Origin: Streptomyces sp. DH-12
GTDB taxonomy: Bacteria > Actinomycetota > Actinomycetes > Streptomycetales > Streptomycetaceae
Length of the DNA: 64,000 bases
Reading direction: 5' to 3'
NCBI RefSeq assembly: GCF_002899455.1
Contig: NZ_PPFB01000001.1
Location: 2,324,501-2,388,500, forward strand
Below the pieces are notes generated by a model, which was given only the letters and a program-made list of their open reading frames with translations, ran no database searches and had not been told where the DNA came from. Below, piece after piece: positions 8,755 to 16,645 of the stretch. Both the position numbers and the translations under genes were made by a program. Within the stretch, counting starts at the first letter, position 1; every line of letters starts with the position of its first letter.

Positions 8755-10002
8755 TCACGCCCCCGTGAGCTTCGCGAACTTGCCTTCGAACGCCGTCTCT
8801 TCCTCGGAGCTCAGCGAGCGGAAGGCACGGGACTTGGCCTGCATGGCGCCGTCGGGGAGGATCAGCGGGTTGTTCGCCGCGTCCTCGTCGAGCTTCGCGA
8901 GCTCCTCCTTCACCCCGTCGACCGGACAGACGAAGTTGATGTAGGCGGCGAGCCGGGCGGCCGGCCGCGGCTCGAAGTAGTAGTCGATCAGGCGCTCGGC
9001 GTTCGTCTTGTGCCGGGCCTTGCCGGGGATCAGCATGTTGTCGCTGGAGAGCATGTAACCGCTGTCCGGGATGACGAAGCCGATGTCCGGGTTGTCCGCC
9101 TGGAGCTGGACGACGTCACCGGCCCACGCGACGCACGCGGCGAGGTCGCCCTTGGTGAGGTCCGAGGTGTAGTCGTTGCCGGTGAAGCGGCGGATCTGCC
9201 CCTTGTCGACGGCCTTCTGCAGCCGGGCGAGGGCCGCGTCGTAGTCGTCGGCGCTGAAGGACCGCGGGTCCTTGTCCATGTCCAGCAGCGCCATGCCCAT
9301 GGTGTCCCGCATCTCGGTGAGCAGCCCGACCCGGCCCTTGAGCTTCGGGTTGTCCAGCAGGTCGGAGAGGGTCTTCACCTCGACGCCGTCGAGCGCCTTC
9401 TTGTTGTACGCGATGACGGTCGCGATGCCCTGCCAGGGGTACGAGTAGGCGCGGCCCGGGTCCCAGTCGGGGGTCCGGTACGACGGGGCCAGGTTGGCGA
9501 AGGCGTGCGGGAGGTTCGACGCGTCGAGCTTCTGCACCCAGCCGAGGCGGATCAGACGGGCGGCCAGCCAGTCGGTGAGGACGATGATGTCGCGGCCGGT
9601 GTCCTGGCCCGCGGCGAGCTGCGGCTTGATCTTGCCGAAGAACTCGGTGTTGTCGTTGATGTCCTCGGTGTACGTGACCTTGATGCCGGTGCGCTTCGTG
9701 AACGCCTCCAGCGTGGGGTGCCTGCGCCCGCTGTCGTCGGTGTCCATGTACTCGGTCCAGTTGGAGAAGGCCACGGTCCTCTCCTTCGCCGAGTGGTCCT
9801 CCGCGGAGACGCCGCCCTCGGTGTTTCCCGCCGGGGGGATGCCGCAGGCGCTCAGCGCGCCCAGGCCGCCGGCCGCGAGCGCGCCGCCCGCCGAGGCGCG
9901 CAGCAGGGAACGGCGGGTGAGGGCAGCCCTGCCGTTGCGGAGACTGCGCCGTATCGCGGCCTGCTGGACCGGCGAGAGGCGGTCGGGCTCGTACTGCTCC
10001 AT
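8755..10002 (-). CDS. potD: Polyamine-binding lipoprotein, PotD-like, with Tat/lipobox signal
   Basis: A 415-aa extracellular solute-binding protein. The N-terminus carries twin arginines (TRRSLLRAS, Arg30-Arg31), a hydrophobic stretch and a lipobox LSAC with lipidation Cys53, so it is probably exported folded by the Tat route and anchored as a lipoprotein. The mature part (AFSNWTEYMD... and WQGIATVIAYNKKAL) resembles spermidine/putrescine-binding PotD/PotF. ATG 10002 begins MEQYEPDRLSP, with an AAGGG site 9-13 bases before. It is second in the operon, 49 bases after the aldehyde dehydrogenase. Confidence 0.88.
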   Translation of the reverse strand: MEQYEPDRLSPVQQAAIRRSLRNGRAALTRRSLLRASAGGALAAGGLGALSACGIPPAGNTEGGVSAEDHSAKERTVAFSNWTEYMDTDDSGRRHPTLEAFTKRTGIKVTYTEDINDNTEFFGKIKPQLAAGQDTGRDIIVLTDWLAARLIRLGWVQKLDASNLPHAFANLAPSYRTPDWDPGRAYSYPWQGIATVIAYNKKALDGVEVKTLSDLLDNPKLKGRVGLLTEMRDTMGMALLDMDKDPRSFSADDYDAALARLQKAVDKGQIRRFTGNDYTSDLTKGDLAACVAWAGDVVQLQADNPDIGFVIPDSGYMLSSDNMLIPGKARHKTNAERLIDYYFEPRPAARLAAYINFVCPVDGVKEELAKLDEDAANNPLILPDGAMQAKSRAFRSLSSEEETAFEGKFAKLTGA

Positions 10003-10051
10003 GCGCGTGGTGCCCTTTCGGGAAGTGGCCGCGGGTCGGGCGGCCTGGCTG

Positions 10052-11587
10052 CTATCGGTCCCCGAAGACGGTGCGGTGCCAGTCCTTGCGGACCACCGCC
10101 GTGTTGTCGAACATGACGTGCTTGATCTGGGTGTACTCCTCGAAGGAGTACGCGGACATGTCCTTGCCGAAGCCGGACGCCCGGTAGCCGCCGTGCGGCA
10201 TCTCGCTGACGATCGGGATGTGGTCGTTGATCCACACGCATCCCGCCTTGATCTCGCGGGTGGCCCGGCCCGTGCGGTACACGTCACGGCTCCAGGCGGA
10301 GGCGGCGAGCCCGTACGGGGTGTCGTTGGCGAGCGCGATGCCCTCGTCGTCGGTGTCGAAGGGCAGGACGACCAGCACCGGTCCGAAGATCTCCGACTGC
10401 ACGACCTCGCTGTCCTGCGCGGCGTCGGCGATCAGCGTGGGGCGATAGTACGCGCCGCCGGCCAGCTCGCCCAGGGGTGTCTCCCCGCCGGTCACCACGC
10501 GCGCGTAGGCACGCGCGCGGTCGACGAAGCCGGCCACCCGGTCGCGCTGGGCGTGGGAGACCAGCGGGCCGAGGTCGGTGCCGGGGGCAAAGGGGTCGCC
10601 CAGCCGGACGGTCTCCATCAGCGCGGCGGTGCGCTCCACGAAGGCGTCGTACAGCGGTCGCTGCACGTACGCGCGCGTGGCGGCGGTGCAGTCCTGGCCG
10701 GTGTTGATGAGCGCGCCCGCGACGGCGCCGTGGACGGCCGCGTCGAGGTCGGCGTCGTCGAAGACCACGAAGGGCGCCTTGCCGCCCAGCTCCAGGTGGA
10801 GGCGCTTGACGGTGGCGGTGGCGATCTCGGCGACCCGCTTGCCGACGGCGGTGGAGCCGGTGAAGGAGGTCATGGCCACGTCGGGGTGGCCGACCAGGCG
10901 CTCGCCGGCCTCCTTGCCGGTGCCGGTGACGATGTTGACGACGCCGTCCGGGATGCCGGCGTCGGTCGCGGCCTGCGCGAAGAGCAGCGAGGTCAGCGGG
11001 GTGAGCTCGGCGGGCTTCAGGACGACGGTGTTGCCCGCGGCGATCGCCGGGAGTATCTTCCACGCGGCCATCTGCAGCGGGTAGTTCCAGGGGGCGATGG
11101 ATCCCACGACGCCGATGGGCTCGCGGCGGACGTAGGAGGTGTGGTCGCCCGAGTACTCGCCGGCCGACCGGCCCGCGAGGTGGCGGGCGGCGCCGGCGAA
11201 GAAGGCGATGTTGTCGATCGTGCCCGGCACGTCGAACTCACGGCTCAGCTTCAGCGGCTTGCCGCACTGCAGCGACTCGGCGCGGGCGAAGTCCTCCGCC
11301 CGCTCGGCGACCACGGCGGCGAACCGGTGCAGGGCGTCGGAGCGCTCGCCGGGGGTGGCGCCGGCCCAGCCGGGGAACGCCTCCCGGGCGGCGGCGACGG
11401 CCGCGTCGACGTCGTCGGGCCCGGCGAGGCCGTAGGTGTACGCCTGCGCGCCGGTGGCCGGGTCGACCACGGAGTGGGTCCGTCCCGAGGTGCCCTCGGC
11501 GAGACGGCCGGCAATGAACTGCGCGCCGTCCGCGAACCGTTCACGGGCCGGGAATCGTTCCTGCGTGGTGCTGCCGGGGTTGTGCAT
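10052..11587 (-). CDS. Gamma-aminobutyraldehyde-type dehydrogenase (operon leader)
   Basis: A 511-aa NAD(P)-dependent aldehyde dehydrogenase. The cofactor loop is SFTGSTAVGK (241-250), the general base Glu266 is in LELGGK and the nucleophile Cys300 is in NTGQDCT. It likely oxidises gamma-aminobutyraldehyde (or the gamma-glutamyl form) to GABA. It is first in a six-gene minus-strand operon with a polyamine importer and an amine oxidase. ATG 11587 follows GGAGGAG. A spaced inverted repeat upstream resembles one at a second aldehyde dehydrogenase promoter in this window. The exact aldehyde is inferred from context. Confidence 0.9.
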   Translation of the reverse strand: MHNPGSTTQERFPARERFADGAQFIAGRLAEGTSGRTHSVVDPATGAQAYTYGLAGPDDVDAAVAAAREAFPGWAGATPGERSDALHRFAAVVAERAEDFARAESLQCGKPLKLSREFDVPGTIDNIAFFAGAARHLAGRSAGEYSGDHTSYVRREPIGVVGSIAPWNYPLQMAAWKILPAIAAGNTVVLKPAELTPLTSLLFAQAATDAGIPDGVVNIVTGTGKEAGERLVGHPDVAMTSFTGSTAVGKRVAEIATATVKRLHLELGGKAPFVVFDDADLDAAVHGAVAGALINTGQDCTAATRAYVQRPLYDAFVERTAALMETVRLGDPFAPGTDLGPLVSHAQRDRVAGFVDRARAYARVVTGGETPLGELAGGAYYRPTLIADAAQDSEVVQSEIFGPVLVVLPFDTDDEGIALANDTPYGLAASAWSRDVYRTGRATREIKAGCVWINDHIPIVSEMPHGGYRASGFGKDMSAYSFEEYTQIKHVMFDNTAVVRKDWHRTVFGDR

Positions 11588-11677
11588 GTCGCTCTCCTCC
11601 GTGTCCCCGAGGGGGGCGGCGTGGCTCCAGCTCGATGTGAGTGCCGATCCTGACAGAGCAGAGGCACTCCAACAAGT

Positions 11678-11713
11678 GATTCCGTTGTTGCCATTTGGTT
11701 ACGCGACGGAATC
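11678..11713. promoter_or_regulatory. Candidate polyamine-operon operator (spaced inverted repeat)
   Basis: GATTCCGT (11678-11685) and ACGGAATC (11706-11713) form a perfect 8-base inverted repeat with centres 28 bases apart, about 90-126 bases before the dehydrogenase start. A further GGCAACGGA lies at 11733-11741. A similar arrangement lies between lrp and the second aldehyde dehydrogenase. The Lrp/AsnC protein encoded at 18328-18831 is a candidate binder; this is an inference. Confidence 0.45.
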
Positions 11714-11807
11714 TGTCGACCAGGTGTCGAGCGGCAACGGAAAAGGCAGGACGGAGTGTCAGTGGCGTCTGTGAGACTGCTCCGGCACAGATCGACATCG
11801 GGGGGTG

Positions 11808-12416
11808 ATGGCCTTGGGCGGAACCGTACGAGCGGTGGCTTCCAGGGAGGCGCTGATCGAGGCGGTGCGGGCCGGGGAGCGGGTGAAGTACCTGCACTTC
11901 TGGGGGCACCGGCCGCTGCCCGACGGCCGCATCGGGGCGAGTTGCCTGAGCCAGTGGTGGCCGGCGCCGTTCACCGTCGACGGCGTGGAGTACGCGACCG
12001 CCGAGCACTGGATGATGGCGGCCAAGGCACGCCTCTTCGGCGACGCCGAGGGCGAGCGGCGCGTGCTGGCCGCCGCGCATCCCTCCCTGGCGAAGAAGGC
12101 GGGCCGCCTGGTCCGCGGCTTCGACGAGGAGACCTGGCGGCGGGAGCGGTTCGGGATCGTGGTGGAGGGCAGCGTGCACAAGTTCGCGGCTCATGAGGGG
12201 CTGCGGTCTTTCCTGCTGGGCACGGGCGAGCGGATTCTGGTCGAGGCCAGCCCCGTTGATCGTGTGTGGGGCATAGGCCTCGCGGCCGGCGACGAGGCAG
12301 CCCACGACCCGACCCGCTGGCGCGGCCCCAACCTGCTGGGCTTCGCGCTGATGGAGGCACGCAGGCGGTTGAGGGAGGCGGCGTGGGCCGCGGGGGGAGC
12401 GGAGGCCGCGGAGTAG
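11808..12416 (+). CDS. NADAR-domain protein (YbiA/COG3236 family)
   Basis: About 202 aa, almost all a NADAR domain: LHFWGHRPLPDG near the start, CLSQWWPAPFTVDGVEYATAEHWMMAAKARLFGD, then GIGLAAGDEAAHDPTRWRGPNLLGFALMEAR. Family members are linked to ADP-ribose or N-glycosidic chemistry: riboflavin-intermediate N-glycosidase in YbiA-like proteins, and guanine ADP-ribosyl removal in toxin-associated members. No ADP-ribosyltransferase toxin is adjacent here, so a housekeeping role seems likelier. GTG 11805 and ATG 11808 are both possible starts; the G-rich stretch before them is too close to be an ordinary ribosome binding site. Confidence 0.85.
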   Translation: MALGGTVRAVASREALIEAVRAGERVKYLHFWGHRPLPDGRIGASCLSQWWPAPFTVDGVEYATAEHWMMAAKARLFGDAEGERRVLAAAHPSLAKKAGRLVRGFDEETWRRERFGIVVEGSVHKFAAHEGLRSFLLGTGERILVEASPVDRVWGIGLAAGDEAAHDPTRWRGPNLLGFALMEARRRLREAAWAAGGAEAAE

Positions 12417-12644
12417 GGGCGGCGGGTCCGTCGCCCCTCCGTGCGCACCGGCGCCGGCGGCAGCCCAAGGAGGTGGGGGGCCTCGGTGCCGGCCGCGGGC
12501 GGCGCCCTGGTGAGCGCGGCGGCCACGCACCGGGGGCGTCCCGCCCTTCCGACGGTGCGTCCCGGGCCGCCTCCCGACGGGCCGCGTCCGGGGTCAGCCC
12601 CGTCGGCGCCGCAGGCGCGAGCCCCGGCCGTCGGGCCGTCGGGC

Positions 12645-13514
12645 TCAGGTGACCAGGACGACGACACCCAGGATGAGAGCCAGCGCGCTGCCGACGGCTC
12701 CGCAGATGATGCCCGCCAGGGCCTGCCCCGCGTTCGTGGCCTCGCCGCGGCTCGCCTTGCCGCGGCCGATCGCGCCGAAGATCACCGCAAGGACGCCCAG
12801 CGCGATGGCCACCGGCCAGAAGCAGAACCCGGCCGCCGCGATGATCCCGAGGACCAGGGAGGAGACGCCCATGCCGTTGCTCGGCAGGGGTGGCACCCCG
12901 GTCCAGCCGGGGTGTCCTTGGGCGGGCGCACCGGCGTACCCCGCGTGCGGATAGCCGTAGGGGAGCTGCCCCGGCCCTTCCGGACCGATGGGCGGCGGCG
13001 GGACGGCCGCGCCGGCGGCCGGGGACGCGAACGGGTCGGCGGCCTGCGGCACGGGCGCGGTCGCTGCCGAAGGGCCTGCCCACGGGCTCCCGTAAGGCCC
13101 GGGCGTGGACGCGGGCGCGGGCGGGGCCGGGTTCGAGGCCGTCGGGAAGGACGTCACCGTCTCCTGGGCGTGCACCGAGGACGTGCCGGACGCCGCCCGG
13201 TCGTGCACGGTGGGCGCCGGCCACGGCGAGGCCCCTCCCGCCACCACGGTCTCGCCCGGACCGCCGGAGGCCGGCGCACGGTCCCCGGGCAGCGCCCAGG
13301 GATCGGACGCGGGCGTCCCGGCGTCCCGCGTGTCCGCCGCGGCACGCCCCGTCTCCGTGGTCCGCGCGTCCACCAGCGAACCGTCCTGGGGGGCCACGTG
13401 CGGCGCCCCGCCGTCGGCCGGTGCCGGCCACACCTCAGGGGCGGACGAACCCGACGGAGGCGTTCCGTCCCCCGTGCGGTCCCGGGCCCCCGGCGCCGGT
13501 GCGTCGTCGGACAT
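12645..13514 (-). CDS. DUF4190-type membrane protein with long disordered N-terminus
   Basis: A 289-aa protein. Residues 1 to about 195 are Pro/Ala/Gly/Ser/Thr-rich and lack structure signals. The C-terminal 90 residues hold two hydrophobic segments separated by a GRGKASRGEATN loop, the DUF4190 pattern (GMGVSSLVLGIIAAAG...). No enzymatic function is evident. ATG 13514 was preferred over an upstream start because GAGGAAGGG lies 10-18 bases before it. It is transcribed away from the downstream deaminase and is probably monocistronic. Confidence 0.8.
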   Translation of the reverse strand: MSDDAPAPGARDRTGDGTPPSGSSAPEVWPAPADGGAPHVAPQDGSLVDARTTETGRAAADTRDAGTPASDPWALPGDRAPASGGPGETVVAGGASPWPAPTVHDRAASGTSSVHAQETVTSFPTASNPAPPAPASTPGPYGSPWAGPSAATAPVPQAADPFASPAAGAAVPPPPIGPEGPGQLPYGYPHAGYAGAPAQGHPGWTGVPPLPSNGMGVSSLVLGIIAAAGFCFWPVAIALGVLAVIFGAIGRGKASRGEATNAGQALAGIICGAVGSALALILGVVVLVT

Positions 13515-13666
13515 GCGCTGCGACCCCTTCCTCGGACGAACCGTCATGGTACGGCCCGCGCCCGTCCCGCGTGCGCCCGGCCTACGATGATCCCCGCACC
13601 GTCGATCAGCCGATCACCCGCGTCCCGCCGCGTCCCGGCCCGGGACGCCGTTCCCGGGGAGGAACC

Positions 13667-14737
13667 TTGACCGACCGCCACGCCCCCGCGGCCACCGCCG
13701 GGCAGGTCCGTGACCTGCGCGCCTTCATCGCCGGGCTGCCCAAGGCCGAACTGCACGTGCACCACGTCGGCTCCGCCTCCCCCCGCATCGTCTCGGAACT
13801 GGCCGCCCGCCACCCCGACTCCAAGGTCCCCACCGACCCCGAGGCCCTGGCCGACTACTTCACCTTCACGGACTTCGCGCACTTCATCGAGGTGTACCTG
13901 TCCGTCGTCGACCTGATCCGCACCCCCGAGGACGTGCGGCTGCTGACGTACGAGGTGGCCCGTGAGCTGGCCCGGCAGCAGGTGCGGTACGCCGAGCTGA
14001 CCATCACCCCGTTCTCCTCCACCCGCCGTGGGATCGACGCGCGCGCCTTCATGGACGCGATCGAGGACGCCCGCAAGGCGGCCGAGAGCGAGCTGGGCAC
14101 CGTGCTGCGCTGGTGCTTCGACATCCCGGGCGAGGCCGGCCTGGAGGCGGCCGAGGAGACGACGCGGCTCGCCACCGACGACCGGCTGCGCCCGGAGGGC
14201 CTGGTCTCCTTCGGCCTGGGCGGCCCCGAGATCGGCGTGCCGCGCCCGCAGTTCAAGCCGTACTTCGACCGGGCCGTCGCCGCCGGGCTGCACTCGGTGC
14301 CGCACGCGGGCGAGACCACCGGTCCGGAGACGATCTGGGACGCGCTGAACGAGCTGGGCGCCGAGCGCATCGGCCACGGCACCAGCGCCGCGCGGGACCC
14401 GGAGCTGCTGCGGCACCTCGCCGAGCGGGGCATCCCGCTGGAGGTGTGCCCGACCTCCAACATCGCCACCCGCGCGGTCGCCACCCTGGACGAACACCCG
14501 ATCAAGGAGTTCACCCGGGCCGGCGTGCTGGTGACGGTCAACTCCGACGACCCGCCGATGTTCGGCACCGACCTCGCCACCGAGTACGCGGTCGCCGCCC
14601 GGCTGCTGGACCTCGACGAGCGGGGCCTGGCGGACCTGGCGAAGAACGCGGTCGAGGCGTCGTTCCTGGACCCGGCCGGCAAGGCGCGGCTGGCGGCGGA
14701 GATCGACACCTACACCGCCTCCTGGCTCGCCTCCTGA
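13667..14737 (+). CDS. Adenosine deaminase-family protein
   Basis: A 356-aa amidohydrolase of the adenosine/AMP deaminase superfamily. Zinc ligands are His30 and His32 (ELHVHHVGS), a later His in SVPHAGE, whose Glu is the catalytic acid, RIGHG, and Asp in VNSDDPPMF. It would hydrolyse an amino group from adenosine or a related purine. The first motif reads HVHHVGSASP instead of the usual HLHLDGS, so the substrate may differ. The start is TTG 13667, chosen because GGGAGGA lies about 4 bases upstream and the protein start fits the family. It is followed after 19 bases by a GDPD gene on the same strand. Confidence 0.85.
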   Translation: MTDRHAPAATAGQVRDLRAFIAGLPKAELHVHHVGSASPRIVSELAARHPDSKVPTDPEALADYFTFTDFAHFIEVYLSVVDLIRTPEDVRLLTYEVARELARQQVRYAELTITPFSSTRRGIDARAFMDAIEDARKAAESELGTVLRWCFDIPGEAGLEAAEETTRLATDDRLRPEGLVSFGLGGPEIGVPRPQFKPYFDRAVAAGLHSVPHAGETTGPETIWDALNELGAERIGHGTSAARDPELLRHLAERGIPLEVCPTSNIATRAVATLDEHPIKEFTRAGVLVTVNSDDPPMFGTDLATEYAVAARLLDLDERGLADLAKNAVEASFLDPAGKARLAAEIDTYTASWLAS

Positions 14738-14756
14738 CCACCCGCGAAGGGCCCCC

Positions 14757-15449
14757 ATGCAGAACGTGACCGCCGTGGCCCACCGCGGAGACCCGTACCG
14801 CGTCCGCGAGAACACCCTGGCCTCCCTGCGCTCCGCGATCCGGCGGGGCGCGGACGCGGTCGAGATCGACGTACGGCTCACCCGGGACGGCGTCCCGGTG
14901 CTGCTGCACGACGCGACGCTCGCGCGCCTGTGGGACCACGACCGTCCGCTGGCGTCCCTCACCTGGAGCGAGGTGCGCGAGGTGACGGACGGCGGGGTGC
15001 CCGCCCTCGCCGACGCGCTGGCGGCGGCCGGCGGCAGCCGGGTGATGATCGACCTGCCCGGCGCCCCGGGCGAGCGCGCCGTGCGCCGGATCGTGGACGT
15101 CGTCCGGGAGCAGGGCGCCCAGGACCGCGTCTACTACTGCGCGGGCGCCCCCGCCATGCTCGCCGTGCGGGCGGTGGACCCGGCCGCGGAGATCGCGCTC
15201 ACCCACACCTCCCACGCTCCGGTGCGCGCCGGGCTCCTCGAGGCGGTCCGGCCGCGCTGGCTCAACTACCGCTTCAGCGTGGTGGACCGGGCGCTCGTGG
15301 AGCGCGTCCACCGCGACGGCTGCCTGCTGTCCGTGTGGACCCCGGACACCCGTCGCTCCATGCGCCGCCTGCTGGCCGCGGGGGTGGACTCGATCACCAC
15401 CAACCGCGTCGACGTCCTGTGCGCGCTGCGCGACCGCGTCACGTCATGA
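14757..15449 (+). CDS. Glycerophosphodiester phosphodiesterase family protein
   Basis: A 230-aa TIM-barrel GDPD protein. The catalytic signature starts at AHRGDPYRVRENTLASL, then EIDVRLTRDGVPVLLHD, giving the two His residues and the Glu/Asp metal ligands of the family. No signal peptide, so it probably acts in the cytoplasm on glycerophosphodiesters. ATG 14757 follows GAAGGG. It is likely cotranscribed with the deaminase and overlaps the convergent downstream gene by six bases. Confidence 0.88.
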   Translation: MQNVTAVAHRGDPYRVRENTLASLRSAIRRGADAVEIDVRLTRDGVPVLLHDATLARLWDHDRPLASLTWSEVREVTDGGVPALADALAAAGGSRVMIDLPGAPGERAVRRIVDVVREQGAQDRVYYCAGAPAMLAVRAVDPAAEIALTHTSHAPVRAGLLEAVRPRWLNYRFSVVDRALVERVHRDGCLLSVWTPDTRRSMRRLLAAGVDSITTNRVDVLCALRDRVTS

Positions 15450-15989
15450 CGACCGGTGGCGTGCCGCTCCGAGCAGCCGGCGCGCCACCACGTGCGACGC
15501 GACCGTGGCCGCCCCCGCGGCCGCCAGGCCGGCCACCGCGTCACGGGGGCGTGCGGGACGCAGCACGCCCGCCCGGCGCAGCCGGCCGCGCGCCCACAGC
15601 GTGAACGGCAGGACGACCAGCGGCGAGGTCACGGAGCCGGGGGTGTAGCCGCGTACCGCCGCGGCCTGCGCCATGTGCATCACCCCGTGCAGTCCGAAGC
15701 CGGTCAACGCGGCCTGGTAGAAGCCGGATCGCCCTCCGCTCAGCCGCCCGGCGGCCGACGCGGCCCCGACGACGGCCCCCATCACGCCGACCGCCGCGGT
15801 GAATTCGGCCGCCCCCATGGTCTCGGCCTGCCGCCACACCGGCTCCGGCACCTGCGGGAACCGCCGCCGCAGCTCGGGCACGTTCTTCCGCAGCCACCCC
15901 GGCACGGTGGCCAGTTCCTCGAGATCGTGCACGGCCCAAGCGCCCAGGAGCCCCCACGTGACGGCCCCGCCCACCTGTTCACCCCTCAT
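15444..15989 (-). CDS. HXXEE-domain membrane protein
   Basis: A 181-aa predicted membrane protein with the signature His-Asp-Leu-Glu-Glu in AWAVHDLEELATVPGW (the HxxEE motif) near residue 20 and further histidines in FGLHGVMHMAQ. The family is widespread in actinobacteria and has no established function; the acidic and histidine residues on membrane segments suggest metal binding or hydrolysis. ATG 15989. The gene starts 9 bases downstream of the stop of another small membrane protein on the same strand and overlaps the GDPD gene at its 3' end. Confidence 0.78.
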   Translation of the reverse strand: MRGEQVGGAVTWGLLGAWAVHDLEELATVPGWLRKNVPELRRRFPQVPEPVWRQAETMGAAEFTAAVGVMGAVVGAASAAGRLSGGRSGFYQAALTGFGLHGVMHMAQAAAVRGYTPGSVTSPLVVLPFTLWARGRLRRAGVLRPARPRDAVAGLAAAGAATVASHVVARRLLGAARHRSS

Positions 15990-15998
15990 GCCCTCAAC

Positions 15999-16532
15999 CT
16001 ATCGAGCGGGAGCGGCCGACACCCCGGGGACGGGGTCCGCCGTGAGCGCCTCGAGCCGCTTGATCTTGCTCCGGACCACGTACAGCGGGATCGCGCCGAA
16101 CACGCCGAACGCCATGTCGACGACGCTCCACCAGAAGGGGATGCCGCGGACCGGCCCGCAGATCAGGGCGAGCGGGATGACGCCGGCGCAGGCGATCAGG
16201 CCGAACTCCACGACCCAGATGTTGCGTACGGGGTCGCGGTAGGGGCCGAGGAAGGCGACCGCGATCACGAGGTGGGCGAAGGCCAGCCAGTCGGTGCCGT
16301 AGAGCAGGAAGGGGTGGTCGGCGTCGGCCGCGTCGAGTCCGTCCCGTACGCGCTCGATCCACTCCATGAGGCCGGGGAGGTGCTCGGGAACGCCGAGGGA
16401 CCGCGACACCTCCTCGGTCCAGCGCAGTTCGTGCACCAGCGGGAAGGCCGTGACGCCGCTGAGCACCAGGCAGACGACGAAGAACACCAGCCAGACGCGA
16501 ATGCCCTTGAGGAGGGCGGCTCTGTCGCTCAT
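15999..16532 (-). CDS. Hypothetical small integral membrane protein
   Basis: A 177-aa protein with about four hydrophobic segments (WLVFFVVCLVLSGVTAF, LAFAHLVIAVAFL, FGLIACAGVIPLALIC, VVDMAFGVFGAIPLYVV) and a basic C-terminal stretch (RSKIKRLEAL). I do not recognise a functional family with certainty. ATG 16532. It sits upstream of the HXXEE gene on the same strand with a 9-base gap, so the two are probably cotranscribed. Confidence 0.75.
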   Translation of the reverse strand: MSDRAALLKGIRVWLVFFVVCLVLSGVTAFPLVHELRWTEEVSRSLGVPEHLPGLMEWIERVRDGLDAADADHPFLLYGTDWLAFAHLVIAVAFLGPYRDPVRNIWVVEFGLIACAGVIPLALICGPVRGIPFWWSVVDMAFGVFGAIPLYVVRSKIKRLEALTADPVPGVSAAPAR

Positions 16533-16645
16533 GGCGGAAGCGTACGCCTGGAGTTGAACATGTTCAAAAGCGCGGCCGGACGTCGTGCGGACACACGTCG
16601 GCCCCGGACGGTGCGGTGCACCGTCCGGGGCCGACGTCCCGTGCG

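Noticed and set aside
11808..12416. NADAR gene as part of a toxin-antitoxin defence module
   Set aside because: No ADP-ribosyltransferase toxin, nuclease or other defence gene lies nearby; neighbours are metabolic.
12417..12644. Possible small gene between the NADAR and DUF4190 genes
   Set aside because: Open frames exist, but no ribosome site, codon pattern or recognisable protein supports them.
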